From: Amoebidium appalachense
Lineage: Eukaryota; Ichthyosporea
Assembly (NCBI GenBank): GCA_963693365.1
Contig: CAVNZM010000006.1
Coordinates: 5,456,001 to 5,520,000 of the forward strand
Length of the DNA stretch: 64,000 bases
Reading direction: 5' to 3'
Part shown: positions 36,439 to 60,396 of the stretch, piece after piece
Numbering within the stretch: position 1 is the stretch's first letter
Layout: each line of letters begins with the position of its first letter
The notes under the pieces: model-generated
What the model saw: the letters and a program-made list of their open reading frames with translations, nothing else
Told to the model about the DNA's origin: nothing
The model's database searches: none
Position numbers and translations under genes: made by a program

Positions 36439-36627
36439 ACGGTTGGTTATGCATTATGTAGGTGGCTATTTATTCCTCGATGTATAAATCAATTATTATG
36501 TGATATCGGCATTTAGTGCTGTGTTGGTGTGCATGGTATAGGTACGGTATACAGGTGTACAGTGTTTTCGGTGTCATAATTTCGTGTATAACCCAGCCAA
36601 GCTAAAAAATGCTCTGCCAAACAGTAG

Positions 36628-36774
36628 CTACATCAAAAGGAGGTGGCTGTCACTTACACCTCCTTAACTACTGAAGGTCTAGGAGTGCAATTGACTCATT
36701 CTAGTGGATTTGCACATGTCCGTACCCAGGGCGTCATAAAAACTACAAGTGTGCACGTGTGTGCTGGGAAAACT
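36628..36774 (+). CDS. Possible internal exon of an unknown gene
   Basis: Forty-nine codons of ordinary composition (EVAVTYTSLTTEGLGVQLTH…TSVHVCAGKT) are bounded by a possible acceptor (AACAGTAG) and a consensus donor, GTAAGT at 36775. No partner exon or family was recognised. Confidence 0.3.
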
Positions 36775-37383
36775 GTAAGTTTTAAACATAGCCTGAGATG
36801 TACACCACGAGTGTCGTGTGGACGTGTGCAGTGGTTTGTAGTGTTTGTAGTGTGTGTGTGTGTCGAAGTGGTTGCCGGTGTGGTCTAAGGTCAGATATCT
36901 ATTTGTCTACGCTATGGTACTTGACATTGTGGCAGTTCGGTATTCAGCAAACATCCTATGGGGTAAACCTCACATTTCCTTGAATTAGCTCCTGGTTAAC
37001 CATTGGTCCAGGCTATCCTGAATTTATACCATCATATACCAAAAAATCATTGGTTTCCAGATCACATACATACGTATCACTAAGTTGAGGCCGGCTTTGT
37101 CGAGAGCAAACAGGCCTTGAGTACAATGAAATTAAATTAAATTATGAAACTGAATCCAAAAATCCCAAAAGCCTGCAAAACCAAACCAAACATCCAAGGA
37201 AAACCGGCGTGTTTGCATGTGTGGTGCCAGTGTGTGTGTATGTGGGTGTCCCATGTGTCGTACGTAGGTATGTGTGAATATAGTGTTCGTGTGTGTGGAA
37301 GTTGTGTATGCGGGTTGTTTTTGCCCGGAGTGTTAGGGGTGGGAGGAGGGGGGAGGAAGGGAGACAGGGGGTTGACTATCTTT

Positions 37384-37390
37384 GGGTCAA

Positions 37391-37429
<39 letters not shown>
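37384..37429. repeat. G homopolymer
   Basis: About 40 uninterrupted G in the 3' flank of the EGF-transmembrane gene. Confidence 0.95.
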
Positions 37430-37433
<4 letters not shown>

Positions 37434-37550
37434 CTAAATCTTTCGCCTAAGGGGCGGGTTAAAATGGGGTGCGTGGGTGTGTGGTGGTTGTGTGTGTTAG
37501 TGGGGGGGGGGGGGGGGGGTAGAAGAGTGTTAGTGTGTTAGTATCCGGGG

Positions 37551-37763
37551 CTATGCATGATCATACATGATTACGGTGCGATTGAAAGTATCAAACCAAG
37601 TGCATGTGCGCAGGAACCGAACTTTGCGATCTGGCAGCAAAGTGGGGTGCATGGGGCCACCAAGAACCGTGACAACCACGAAGAGAGCCGTAAAAATAAT
37701 TGTACCCACATCTAGGGGGGTGAGAGGAAGGGGGGGGGTGGGAGGGGGGATTGCTTGTGTGCG

Positions 37764-37803
<40 letters not shown>

Positions 37804-38615
37804 TGTGTGTGCGCGCGCGTACGCGTGCATTCTCTATCTCTCACGCATGTGTGTGTGTGTGTGTGAAGAAGGGGGTGAGGGGGAGGGATGGGGTCTCCAA
37901 CCTGCATGGTGTTGGGTAAGCCAGAGCCACAACAGCGCATATGTGGGGGGACAGAGTCTTAGTGCGCAGTGACGTAGCATCTTGACATCACACCGTACTA
38001 AATGGCAATAGGGGGAGGGGGGGGGGGGGGGGGGGGGGGGGGGAGGGGGGAGGGGGAAGGGGGGGGGGGGGGGGAGGGGGAGGGGAGGAGAGCCACACAC
38101 AGAGGGGGAAAAAGGGGGTAGCGAAACACAAACACAGACAGACAGAGACGGAGTGGAACGGAATGGAGGTTTGTTGTTTTCCACCCATTTTGTGGGCAAA
38201 TGAGGGATAAGGAAAGGAAGAGTGGGCATGTGTGTGTGTTTGTGTATGGGGGGAGGGGGAGGGGAGGAGGGGAGGGGAGTGGGGGAGGGGGGGGAGGGGG
38301 GAGGGGGGGATTGGTGAAGGGGGGTTGGAAAGAGGGGAATTAGCAGAAAGGGACCCAAATATTGGTGAAAGGAAAAGTGACGAGTGGAGGCAGCAGGGGG
38401 AAAGGGCAACCTGATCATCTGGAAAGAGGGGCGCCAGGAGGTTTGGGTGAAAGAAGAAAGGGCGCGAGGCCAGCCCCAAAACTTTCGACGCCAAGAAAGA
38501 CCTGAGGGGGAGAGATGGATGTGTGGGACGGGGAAGGGTGAGTGCGAGCGTGTGTGTGTGTGTGCATCGGCGCGCGTGTTTGTGTGCATGTATGTGCTTC
38601 TGTGAGCGTGTGTTT

Positions 38616-38653
<38 letters not shown>

Positions 38654-38955
38654 ACGCATGTGAGTGTGTGTGTTGGTGCTCAAAAGTGTGACTGTATGTG
38701 AGTGAATGAGTAAATCGGGTGTCTGGCGGCACACCCCAACAAACAAAAACACACAAACGTACACACACACACACCCACTCCCCCCTACCATCCTCGCCCC
38801 CCCCCCACCTCACCCACCCACACCGTCGATCCTCCCACACCCACACACCCAAACCCACCTAGAGGCCCTCCCTCCCCCCCCCCCCCCCCTTCTCACTCCA
38901 CACACACACACCCGCCAACCCCCCCCCCCCCCTCTCCCCAAAACCCTTTCCCCAG

Positions 38956-39043
<88 letters not shown>

Positions 39044-39775
39044 CTACTCCTCACATACAGCTACCCCCACCCACAAACCCACCGTGGCCACCCACCGATC
39101 CAAACCCCCTCCTACATCCATCCCCCCCCCCCCCCCCCCCCCCTCCCCCCATCCCCCCCACGTTTTGCTATTACTATTTCTCTTTTTCTTCCAGAAAAAC
39201 CACTCTTAAGAACACACCTGTACACGTGGGGCCCTGGTAGGAGTAGCCGGTGGTGCCTGTGCAGTCAAACCCTGGCTCCTTTTTGGTGCACGTGGCATGC
39301 GCCCCACACAACGTGGCTGGCATTGGTGGTGCACGCGGTGTCTTTGGGGGAGGGGGGTGAGGAGGGGGGAGGGGGGGGAGGGGGGAGGGGTCAACGAACC
39401 TACCTACCCACATCAATGCACAAGGAAAAACGGTCATGTATGGGCATGGTGGTACCATATAATCGTTTCAGTTTACGATGGAACATAAGCCGAAAGACAA
39501 ATGGATGGCTAGACATCACACATTGTAAATACACCGACCACAATCACACAGCGGTTTCAGGCAAACGAACATGCATAAACCGAACTAAGGGCCGCAGGTA
39601 TCCATTTTGTCTGTATATCGAGAAGGTTTCTTTCGTGTGCTGGTGATTCCCAAACATTCTACCCCCCCCCCCCCCCCCCCCCCTTCCCCCCCTTTCCCTC
39701 CTCCCCCCCCCCCCCCCTCTCCCCCTCCCCCATGCACCAGCCCAAGGCCCTCCCTCAGTCATCCTCCCCAACCAG

Positions 39776-39837
<62 letters not shown>

Positions 39838-40077
39838 ACACACACACCCACCCCTTTCCCATCAACATCGCCTCAAGGACTGCTTTGGTAAGAAACAGAA
39901 GGCAGCCAGCGGGATTGGGGTAGGAATTCGAGGGGGGAGGGTGGCGGGGTTGCATATCAGTGCACCCAGACTCGGTCCGTGTGTTTCGGCGCACACACTT
40001 ACACGTGAAGCTGCCCTGTGAGCTTGTGCAGACACCATTTGCCCCGCAGATTGCGCCGGTCGTGCACTCGTCAACAC
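37551..40077 (-). CDS. EGF-like, single-pass transmembrane protein (3' part)
   Basis: Three reverse-strand exons, all with phase-1 introns as is usual for EGF modules: 40077-40003, 39316-39218 and 37711-37551 (TAG). Exon one starts like a calcium-binding EGF (GVDECTTGAICGANGVCTSS then QGSFT) and stops at a consensus GTAAGT donor. Reading through that donor instead would supply the remaining cysteines (CKCV…SGCTD). Exon two encodes CGAHATC…FDCTG…GYSYQGPTC. Exon three gives a membrane helix (VGTIIFTALFVVVTVLGG) and a basic tail of about 35 residues. Likely a cell-surface adhesion or receptor protein. Upstream exons were not found. Both introns have G/GT-rich 5' and C/CA-rich 3' sense-strand ends. 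Confidence 0.5.
38958..39042. repeat. (CA)n microsatellite
   Basis: About 84 bp of CA. On the sense strand of the EGF-transmembrane gene it is (GU)n in the 5' half of an intron whose 3' half carries (CA)n and C tracts. Confidence 0.9.
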
Positions 40078-40541
40078 CTGTTTTGGGGGTGGGCAAGGGG
40101 TGGTGGGTGGTGGTGGTGGTGGTTTGAGGGGGGCGGGGGGGGGGAGTGGGGGTGAAAGCGGATGGAAGTGGACGGAAAGAGCAACGGCATGATTGGCGGG
40201 TGCTGTGGAAGAGGGAAAGAGCTTAGTCAGTAAAAGCGGGTCGATAGTCTTGTGTGGAGGGGAGGGGGAGGGGGGAGGGGAGGAAGGAGGTGGGATTGAT
40301 ATATGCACGGGGGAGGGGGGGGGGGGGGAGAACAGGGGGGCAGGGGGGGGGGGGGGGGGGGGGGAGAACGGGGGGAGTGGGGGGGACAAAGTGAAGGTGC
40401 ATTGGTGTTGTGGTGTTTCTTGTACGAGTCCGAGCATGCACTGCCTGCGGTTGTGGTGCTGTTCTAAACCACACGGGTGAGAATGTTTTGCAAGTCCATC
40501 CATCAACTGCATCCATGTTTTTATGTGTTCCCCTGTCCCCC

Positions 40542-40578
<37 letters not shown>

Positions 40579-40688
40579 CCCCCCCCCCCCCCCCCCCCCC
40601 CCCACACACACACACAAAAAAAAAAAAAAACAATCTTGTTTGGACCCTCCGGATGATCTCAAGGTGGTGTAGTGTTCTGTGTTTCTCT

Positions 40689-40723
<35 letters not shown>

Positions 40724-42299
40724 AGCAAAGCCCATGTATTTAAATGGCCCAAGTGATCACGTGCTCCGAAGGTTACTCTGTTCTCCCCTCTGTTACTCTG
40801 TTCTCCCCTCGCCTACAAATAGAATAGTGCACACGTGCTGTGGTGTGCGGGCGTGTATGTGCCGTCTACTTAGAAGGCGAATGTACGGCACGTCAGGGTG
40901 TGTGCTTTCGTCCTGTATGTGTGTGTGCATGCGGTTGTATGTGGCGTGCTTGTGGACGAAGGGATTATGTGGATGTTTCACGGTGCGTGTGTGTGTGTGT
41001 GTGTGTGTGTGTAATGCGTGTGTATAAACGTGAAATTTCTGTGTGTGCGCGCGTCTGTTTGCACACGGGGAAGATGGAAAGTAGAGAATGTCTATGTGTT
41101 GTGCACAATTGCACGTTGTTTAAAAGAAAAAAAACAATAACCAGGCTCAGGCCTAGGGAGGTAGAATGCCGGGGACATGTTTCTCATGAGCCGAAGCCGA
41201 AGTTTCTGTGAAGTCAATGACATACGCCGTGCACGTGTGGTATATGTTCTGTGAGATAAATAATGAATTAGTTAGGTGATTTTGTACATGTTCCGTGAAA
41301 GTGAAATAGGTAGGTATAGCATACAGCTGCAGGAAGAAAGCCACGGCTAGCTGCGGAAGGCACACGCTGATGCACTAAATAGTTCATCACCAACTCTCAA
41401 TGGGCGTGTATGCCGTGCGCACCAACCATAAATATGCGTGTATGCCAAGCAAGTGGCCGTCATTTTATCAGTTTCTGCGGGCAAGTACACAATTGTATTA
41501 ACGATACACTCTCCTTCGAAAATGGAAGAGATTTAAAAGATTTATTTCGTGCCAGTTACAGTATGTGCACGTGTATAACAGAGGCCCCCCGACATAATTC
41601 TCAAACCAGTTCTCTTCACAACGCTCATGTAAGCCTTACGCTTGGTGCCCAACAGTGAGCTGATGCTACTTCACACAAAGCCTATCCAACTACACACCAT
41701 TTCTGCCGTCCTGTCTCCTTCAAGAAGATTGCCTCGAGCAGTGAAACCTAGCCAAACACTTTTTGGATAATAAAGGGAAAATATGAAAAGGATAACGCTG
41801 TTCGCCGCCTCCAGCCGTTGACGCCCACTGCCTTCGTCACCTCCACCGGTGGCCGCGGGGGTGGTTTCCGAGGAAGGAGGGGGCCAGTTTGGAAGCTGAC
41901 TGACTAATAAAAACTATTAGCAGCCAACAGGGTCCTCTGTAGGAGGTGTCGGCCGTAACCCCCTCCTGACCACCCCTGTCTTAATGGTGATGCCGGCAAA
42001 CACACATTGGCTGTGCGCTGGCTTTATATGGGAAGTCATTGCGAGAGCTTGATTGTGGGACACATTCAGAGGGTACAAAGCGCAAGCCTGTGGCAACCAA
42101 CTGTCATGATAACAGCCCAATCAAGTGCTTGTAATAAATCTTTCCAGATAGTACCATACTTGTCCAAAACTGAGCTGGATCACAACTATAGGTACTGTGC
42201 CATATAGAGGACAACGGGTGTCACGGTTGTGCACATAGTATTTTGTGGTGGCACCGTGTGTACATGTGGGTATGTGTGAGTGTGAGTGCGTGTGTGTGC

Positions 42300-42340
<41 letters not shown>

Positions 42341-43429
42341 GCGTGATTGGGGGGGGGGGGGGGAGGGGGGAAGGGGAGGAGGAGGGGGAGGAGGAGGGGG
42401 GGGGGGGGTTGAAAACGAACCTTGCTTGACCCAGACACGAGAGGGGGGGGAGGTGGGGGGGGGGGGGGGGGGGGAGGGAGAGGGGGAGGGGGGTTAACAT
42501 GTGTTACATGCATGTACAGAGTATGCAGTACACATTCACGACGGACAAAACAATTCATATTACGGGATCGAAGATACAGTATACGTATACATGCATGTTG
42601 ACGTTTTTTTTATTTTCTTGAATTGAAATACGTGTCGTGTCGTATATGTGGTACGATAGCTCCATTTTGACAATACTTGGATATGTTAACATCAAGTGTG
42701 AGTTAATGTGCACGTCTCAGCGAACAACATTTCAGAAAACAAATTCCTGTGATACCTTCTCTGAACACTATCCTACTAAAGTAATGCACAAGCTTACAGT
42801 ACACATGCCATGAAGCTCTCTCACTCAAGCATTATATATGTATACTCCCACCCCCCATACCACGGGCTTATACCAGGCATTAAAAGTTTACCGGCCTCTG
42901 TTACAGTAAAAGTTTACCCCCTGCATACAAGTTAAATATGCATGCCACCTACAGTGCCATCACATATATGTACACAAGGCCTAGGGGGTTTGCCTGCCAG
43001 GCCGACCCGGAGATATAATAAAAAAATTTCCGTCTGAAACATTTAATAGTGACCGATCAAAGCTACAATTTTCCGATTAAATTCTACATAAAAATGCCCC
43101 CCCCCCCCCCCCCCAAAAAAAAAAAAAAAAAAAAAAAAAAAACCGACACAAGGAAGCGTCCATGAATCCTACCTAAGACATATCAACACATAGAGTCACT
43201 GCAGGCAAACACGGAGGGAAGAAAAGGGCCCAAAAAAAAAACAAAAAAAAAAAAAAAAAAAAAAAAAAACAGGGTAGTTTGGGCTCCGATCTGACTTCAT
43301 GCAAAAAGAGGGTAGTTACAGCCCAAGGCTTGGGCAAGGTGGAAAGTTCGGGGGTTTTTTCCCTCGATGAATTTTCAGTTTCGTGATAGCCTTCGAGCCT
43401 CGCCTGTGGCAATCACATCCTGCAAGAAG

Positions 43430-43488
<59 letters not shown>

Positions 43489-44522
43489 CGAGGGGGTACC
43501 TGGAAAAGGACGGGCCGGGGGGGGGGGGGGGGGGGGGGGGGGAGGGGGGGGGGGGGGGGAGGGGGGGGGAGGAGGGGGAGGGGGGCATGGATGGAGTGGT
43601 GACGGTGGTGGGGGTGGGGGGAGGAGGAGGGGAAGGCGGGGGGGGGGGGGGGGGGGGGGGGCCCTGGGAGCGAACTGTAAGAACACCTTAGGGAGAGACC
43701 AAATGCAAAAATAGGCTCTTTCAAAGCAGAGATAATAACCTTATAGGGAAAGGAACTACAGAAATAGATGAAAAAGAGGCAGCGGACACGCGGATAGCAT
43801 GCAGAGCGGGCTATTCAAGTTCCGCAAACTTTTTAAACAATATGTACACTTTAACCTCTAGAAGACCGGGCTAATTGAATCTACCGGCTGCCGGTTGGGA
43901 CAAACAACTCTATTGCCGCTCAAAATCACTATAAAAACCCCAAATAAAATGTAAATATCGACAGGTATGTGTCTTACCTACATATGTTTCTAAGCTGGTT
44001 TGAATAAAATATCATTATTTCGTATACTGTTGTAACTGTTTCTGAAGCCACCTTCGAGATTTTGGAGAAAAGTTGGAGCTGACATCAAATGTCGACAGAG
44101 CCGACCAATAATTTTTTGCCATTTCATATCGGCCCAATCACAAGTTGGCATTGACAGCATTTGGATGTCGTCAAGCCGGCAAGCACCCTTCGTAGTTGCA
44201 CCATATACAAAGTGTCGTTATTAGAATAAAGTTCAATGTTTCTTTTGCATAATACGAAAGAAAACTGTTTATTTTACTTCGTGCAGCTTTTAATTGACTG
44301 GTTCTTATCAACTTCATGCTCACATTAGGGCACAAACTTGCTGATGCCGGTTCCGGCTAACTCGATGTCGATCTCGTGAGATTTACGGAACTGAACAGGT
44401 TAAAGCGACACATAAACACAGAATATATAGAGGAACATACACACAGTATGTGCAGAAAGTCTCAGATATACAAAAAAAAAAAAAGCATGCGTTGATAAAA
44501 CATGTGCAAGTGGAGGCATGTA
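40078..44522. other. Intergenic or upstream introns, no gene seen
   Basis: 40100-40740 holds G and C tracts, probably upstream intron of the EGF gene. 41000-42240, 42560-43090 and 43700-44460 are ordinary sequence without supported reading frames. G/GT tracts lie at 42300-42490 and 43430-43665, C-A and A runs at 43098-43142 and 43232-43270. A TTTATT at 44268 could serve as the reverse-strand polyadenylation signal for VPS45. Confidence 0.45.
42493..42546 (-). repeat. Dispersed ~150-bp repeat, weak partial copy
   Basis: Only the part around AGTATGCAGTACACATTCAC resembles the family end, next to a G tract in the expected place. Confidence 0.35.
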
Positions 44523-56205
<11,683 letters not shown>

Positions 56206-57054
56206 CAGGGCGGCTGACTCAAATTGCTTGTATGTGGAAGTGAATGGCAGTGGTAAAAAGGCAAAAAAAATGAAAAAATAAAAGGGAAAGTCTGAATGTG
56301 TGACTGTGGTATTTGCTCACGTGGCAAAATTCTCTCTAAAGGCAGAAACTAAGCGTGTCAAACTTGTTTTTATCGCCTGCTTTTATTAATTCACGGGACA
56401 TTCATTGCAGCAAGCTTTAGAATATGATAACCAGACAACCAAGGCATGCAACCCGTCTGATGTTTGTTCTTTAAGTTTTGTGTGCACTTATAGTTACGGT
56501 ACTGAAAGGACCTACAATAAACCGGTGTTTCTTAGAACAAAGACATGAACGATGACCAAAGCAGGAGACTAAAGCAGGAGAGCAGCAAGCAACATGTACA
56601 AGAAATTTACTTGAAAAACTTGCAGCTGATGATCGCCCTGCCCAACGATAAACCCAAAACGGTAAAACAAATGTTTTACATAAATAATTCATTGTTTGTT
56701 AAACACTTATAATAAGCAATCAAACAGTACATGGATTATAAAAATATCATCAGGCACTTTATCACACGTCAATTGTACCGCTTTGAAGCGCACCAAACGC
56801 TTACGCAAGCGGCCGGGCGACTGTTTTTTTCACCTGAGGTTCAAAGTTTTGCTGAGTCACAGGTTGACGTGAAAAGGTGAAGACAAAAGCATGTTTTGTC
56901 TTACTTAACGCTCTGGTAGTATGCATTTTCTTGTTCTTGTGTGTGTGAGCCATGTAAGTGGCACATGCACATCACCGACTTAGACTTTTTTTGTCAGAAC
57001 AGAGTTGTGCGGTCCACAAGGCGGTTTTACCTCATTACTTGATGTGGTGGAAAA
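56206..57054. promoter_or_regulatory. Divergent intergenic region between VPS45 and the lipase
   Basis: About 850 bp separate the two oppositely oriented start codons. The region is AT-rich, lacks long homopolymers, CA or GT arrays and repeat copies, and has no supported ORF. It presumably carries both promoters. No convincing TATA box was seen for either gene. Confidence 0.55.
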
Positions 57055-58978
57055 ATGTTGAGACAAGGACTGTCTAGGAACATGTGCGGGGTAGGGGCGT
57101 TTTTGAAACCTGCACCCACGAAACACACTCTGTCTTCTCTGTTTCCTGTCTCTCGCACTACGCTCACGCACGTCCTTCGACCGATTCGCACCTTGCCCTC
57201 CCATAGGTCCTTCACATCCTCTCAGATCCTTTTTGAAAAGCACCGCCAACCCCCGAGCGAATACATAAAAACACAACATTACCCCGTTAAGGAGCAACTT
57301 GCTACCTTGATTCACCAAGCAGACACACAAGACATTACCTATGAGGATCCTTGGCTCGGACTTGGCTTTGGGCACAACTGGCACAGTCTCAGGCATCTCC
57401 GCCGCAGTTTGGACGCGACAAAACGTCATTGGAAAAATACCTGTCAAGACATAGCGCTGAAGGTAACGGAGCTGGAAGATACGGTGGACAGACTCGAGCG
57501 TGCCTCGTTTTTCGTTGCGCAGATTTCCTCCCACTACGATTTCGACAAAGACAACCCGGGCAACGGTTTTCGTAGTTTGATGACCGTGTGTGACAGGTTT
57601 GCTTACAGCCATGGAACGGCCATAGCGCGGAAGTGTAGGGAGGCGGTTGGGGAAAAGAAAAAGGATTCCAAGGTCCATGAGGAGAACCTTGCGTTTCTAA
57701 CGCAAACGAACGAGCACCTGTCCAAGTTCACGTCGCTCATCGAGTTCTGTAAGCCCCTTGCTATACATGGCAACGGAACCTCTCTTTTTGCAGACATTCC
57801 TGGGAAGGATGAAGCACTCACACAGGTGCTGGGAATGGGGAAGCAGGTTTTCTACGGGCACATGTTCGGTCTCCACTACGATTTACGCATACGGCTAATC
57901 ATGGAAGCGTTTGTCATGGCCACGGCAAGTTACAGCATGGCGTATCGAGAGCATGACGTGTGGTATCTTCGGGATGCTCGCGCAGCCATTGAGATGGTAG
58001 ACCTGGCGTTTCGAAAGGGAGCGGACAAACGTGCGGAGATTGTGTGTGAGCAATTTGCCAGCGGGGACGCAAATTTCACCAAGTATTTTTGGAACAAATC
58101 CGAAACCACCTTCGTGCGCTACCTACCCGCCCTTGTCGCACCGGCTGTCTCGGTCAACGCAATTTTGCGCCTTCCCCCAATACCACTTTCGTTTACGAAC
58201 GAAGAAACAGGAAAAACTGTCACTGTTCATCCACCCAAGGGGGTAGCGTCGATAAAGGTTCGTCTGATTTCTAAAGACCCCCTAGGGGGTCCCTTGGGCA
58301 AGCAGTTACAGGAAATGTCGAAAGGGACGGGGGGGATTTTCACATCGGATGTGGAGGTGGGTGTGGGTGAAACAGCCCTTGCAACCGGAACGGTGGAGAA
58401 GCAGGAGGGAAAAGCGCAAAAGGTGGGTGGGGGCGGGGGGGCTCTTGATCTGGTGACAAGCACTCTTGGGGGTGTTACAAGTACATTGGGGGATGTTTTA
58501 CGCTCGGATATCGTTACGAGTACAGTTGGCGGAGTGAGCGGAGTGATTCGAGCGATTCGCCCTGCGAGCAAGCCCGTACAACACCCACCCGGACCACACG
58601 TTTCCTCAATCGCCGCAAACGAAAACGGAAACGAAAACGGAACGGGTGGAGCAGTTATGAATGGGGAAAGTACCGCCCACGCGTCACCGCCGCGAAAGCG
58701 GAGGGGGTTTCTGCTCCACATCCACGGGGGTGGGTTCGTGGCGCAAACGTCGGCTTCCCACCTGACCTACTTACGTTTTTGGGCTGACACCCTCGGGCTA
58801 CCCATTCTCTCTGTTGATTATTCGCTCGCTCCAGAGGCCCCTTTTCCTACTGCGCTTGAGGAGTGCACGTATGCATATGCGTGGGCGTTGCAGAATGCAG
58901 AGACCTTTGGAACGTCTGCTGAATGTGTGGCTATCAGTGGGGAGTCTGCTGGTGGTACGTGCCTTTTCTATTACCCCC

Positions 58979-59014
<36 letters not shown>

Positions 59015-59133
59015 CTCCTCTCAAGCACACAATCACTCTCTCTCACCCTACGACCAGCACCATTACGAAGAGAGAGAGGCTGGGGGGGGGGGGGGGGGGG
59101 AGGGGAGAGGGGGAGGGGGGGGGGGGGGGGGGG

Positions 59134-59181
<48 letters not shown>

Positions 59182-59415
59182 TATGGGGGGGGGGGGGGGG
59201 GGGGGGGGGAAGAAAGAAAAAAAAGAGAAGAAAAAGAAAAAGAAAATGGGAGAGAGAGAGAGGGTCGGACGGAGGGATGAAGGTGGAGAGATAATCACAC
59301 ACTTTTCATTTTATTTTATTTTTATTTTTTCCACACAGCTGCATGCGCCAGAAAATGAAAGACCCCCCCCCCCCCCCCCCCCCCCCCCCCTCTTCCCCCA
59401 AACAAACAAACAAAC

Positions 59416-59446
<31 letters not shown>

Positions 59447-59664
59447 AGAAGAAGAAGAAGAAGAAGAAGAAGAAGAAGAAGAAGGAGAAGAGAAGGAAGA
59501 AGAAGAAAGGAAAGTGGTGGTGGGGGTTTTTTTTTTTTTTGGGGGGGGGGGGGGGGGCTCACATTTGTTTTTGTTTCTGTTTTTGCGCTCTTCAAATTGA
59601 TTTTGTCGTCAATGTCTTTATTTCCGTTTTCTTTCCCTCCGGAGAATAAAAGCTAGACTAATCG

Positions 59665-59697
<33 letters not shown>

Positions 59698-60396
59698 TTT
59701 GCAGGCAATCTGACCATGGCCACAGCACTTCGACTGGGCCAGCTGGGTATTCGTCGGCCCGACGCCATCCAGTGTCTTTACCCCGCACTGCACGTGCGCA
59801 TGTCTCCCTCCCCCTCCCGCCTACTCGCCACCTTCGACGCACTTCTTCCCCTCGGTGTTTTGCAGACATGCCTCAACGCATACGCGCCGAAAACAACTCC
59901 CCGCCCTTCGACCCCCCAGGCCGTTTCGTCGCTTTATAAGGGTGACATGGTCGAAACACACGTGGACCCGAATAAAACCCCCATCCACGGAAATTCGACA
60001 AAATCAACCAATCAAAACGGTTCAGGCAACGATATTTCACGCGAGAGCAGCGTGGAGGTGGGGGTCACTACAGAGAGAGACAGCAGTTATGAGGAAGATT
60101 CACCACCCGACCCTTTCGTTTCCCCGTGGCATGCGCCGGATGAGCTTTTACACAACCTTCCAGACGTTTATATGTCGGCGTGCGAACTTGATCCTCTTTT
60201 GGATGACGCGGTAGATTTTGCACGGCGCCTGAAGCGGATGGGGAAAAATGTTCGTTTTCGCGTGCACCAGGACACACCGCATGGGTTTGTTGCGATGATG
60301 AGTGCAAGCCCGGCGATTGAGAGGGCAGTAACGAGCACGACGAATGATTTGGTGGACATGTTTAGAAAGGTTCAGGACAGCGACAAACGGCCTTAG
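57055..60396 (+). CDS. LIPE: Hormone-sensitive lipase with HSL N-terminal domain
   Basis: Two exons, 57055-58954 and 59705-60396 (TAG), phase 1, giving 863 residues. It should hydrolyse acylglycerols or other esters at lipid droplets. The N-terminal HSL domain spans about residues 60-360. The alpha/beta-hydrolase part has the oxyanion motif HGGG (557-560), FVAQTSASHLTYL, DYSLAPEAPFPTALEE, the nucleophile elbow GESAG (Ser631) in place of animal GDSAG, then MSPSPSRLL, Asp796 (CELDPLLDD) and His826 (TPHGF). These give a complete Ser-Asp-His triad. The regulatory insert between SPSRLL and DPFVSPW is shorter than in mammals. The first ~55 residues are rich in Arg/Ser/Thr and almost free of acids, like a mitochondrial presequence. 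The intron follows the elbow codons immediately and is full of C, G, GA, A and GAA tracts. Confidence 0.95.
58978..59704. repeat. Homopolymer and microsatellite-filled lipase intron
   Basis: In order: C tract (58979-59008), G tracts, (GA)n (59137-59178), G tract, purine-rich sequence, C tract (59364-59390), AAAC units, A tract, (GAA)n (59444-59482), T-G tract (59527-59557) and a C tract just before TTTGCAG at 59704. Confidence 0.9.

Noticed and set aside
43098-43142. Telomere-like C/A tract
   Set aside because: It is one block of C followed by one block of A, not a tandem CCCCAAAA-type repeat, and lies in mid-contig.
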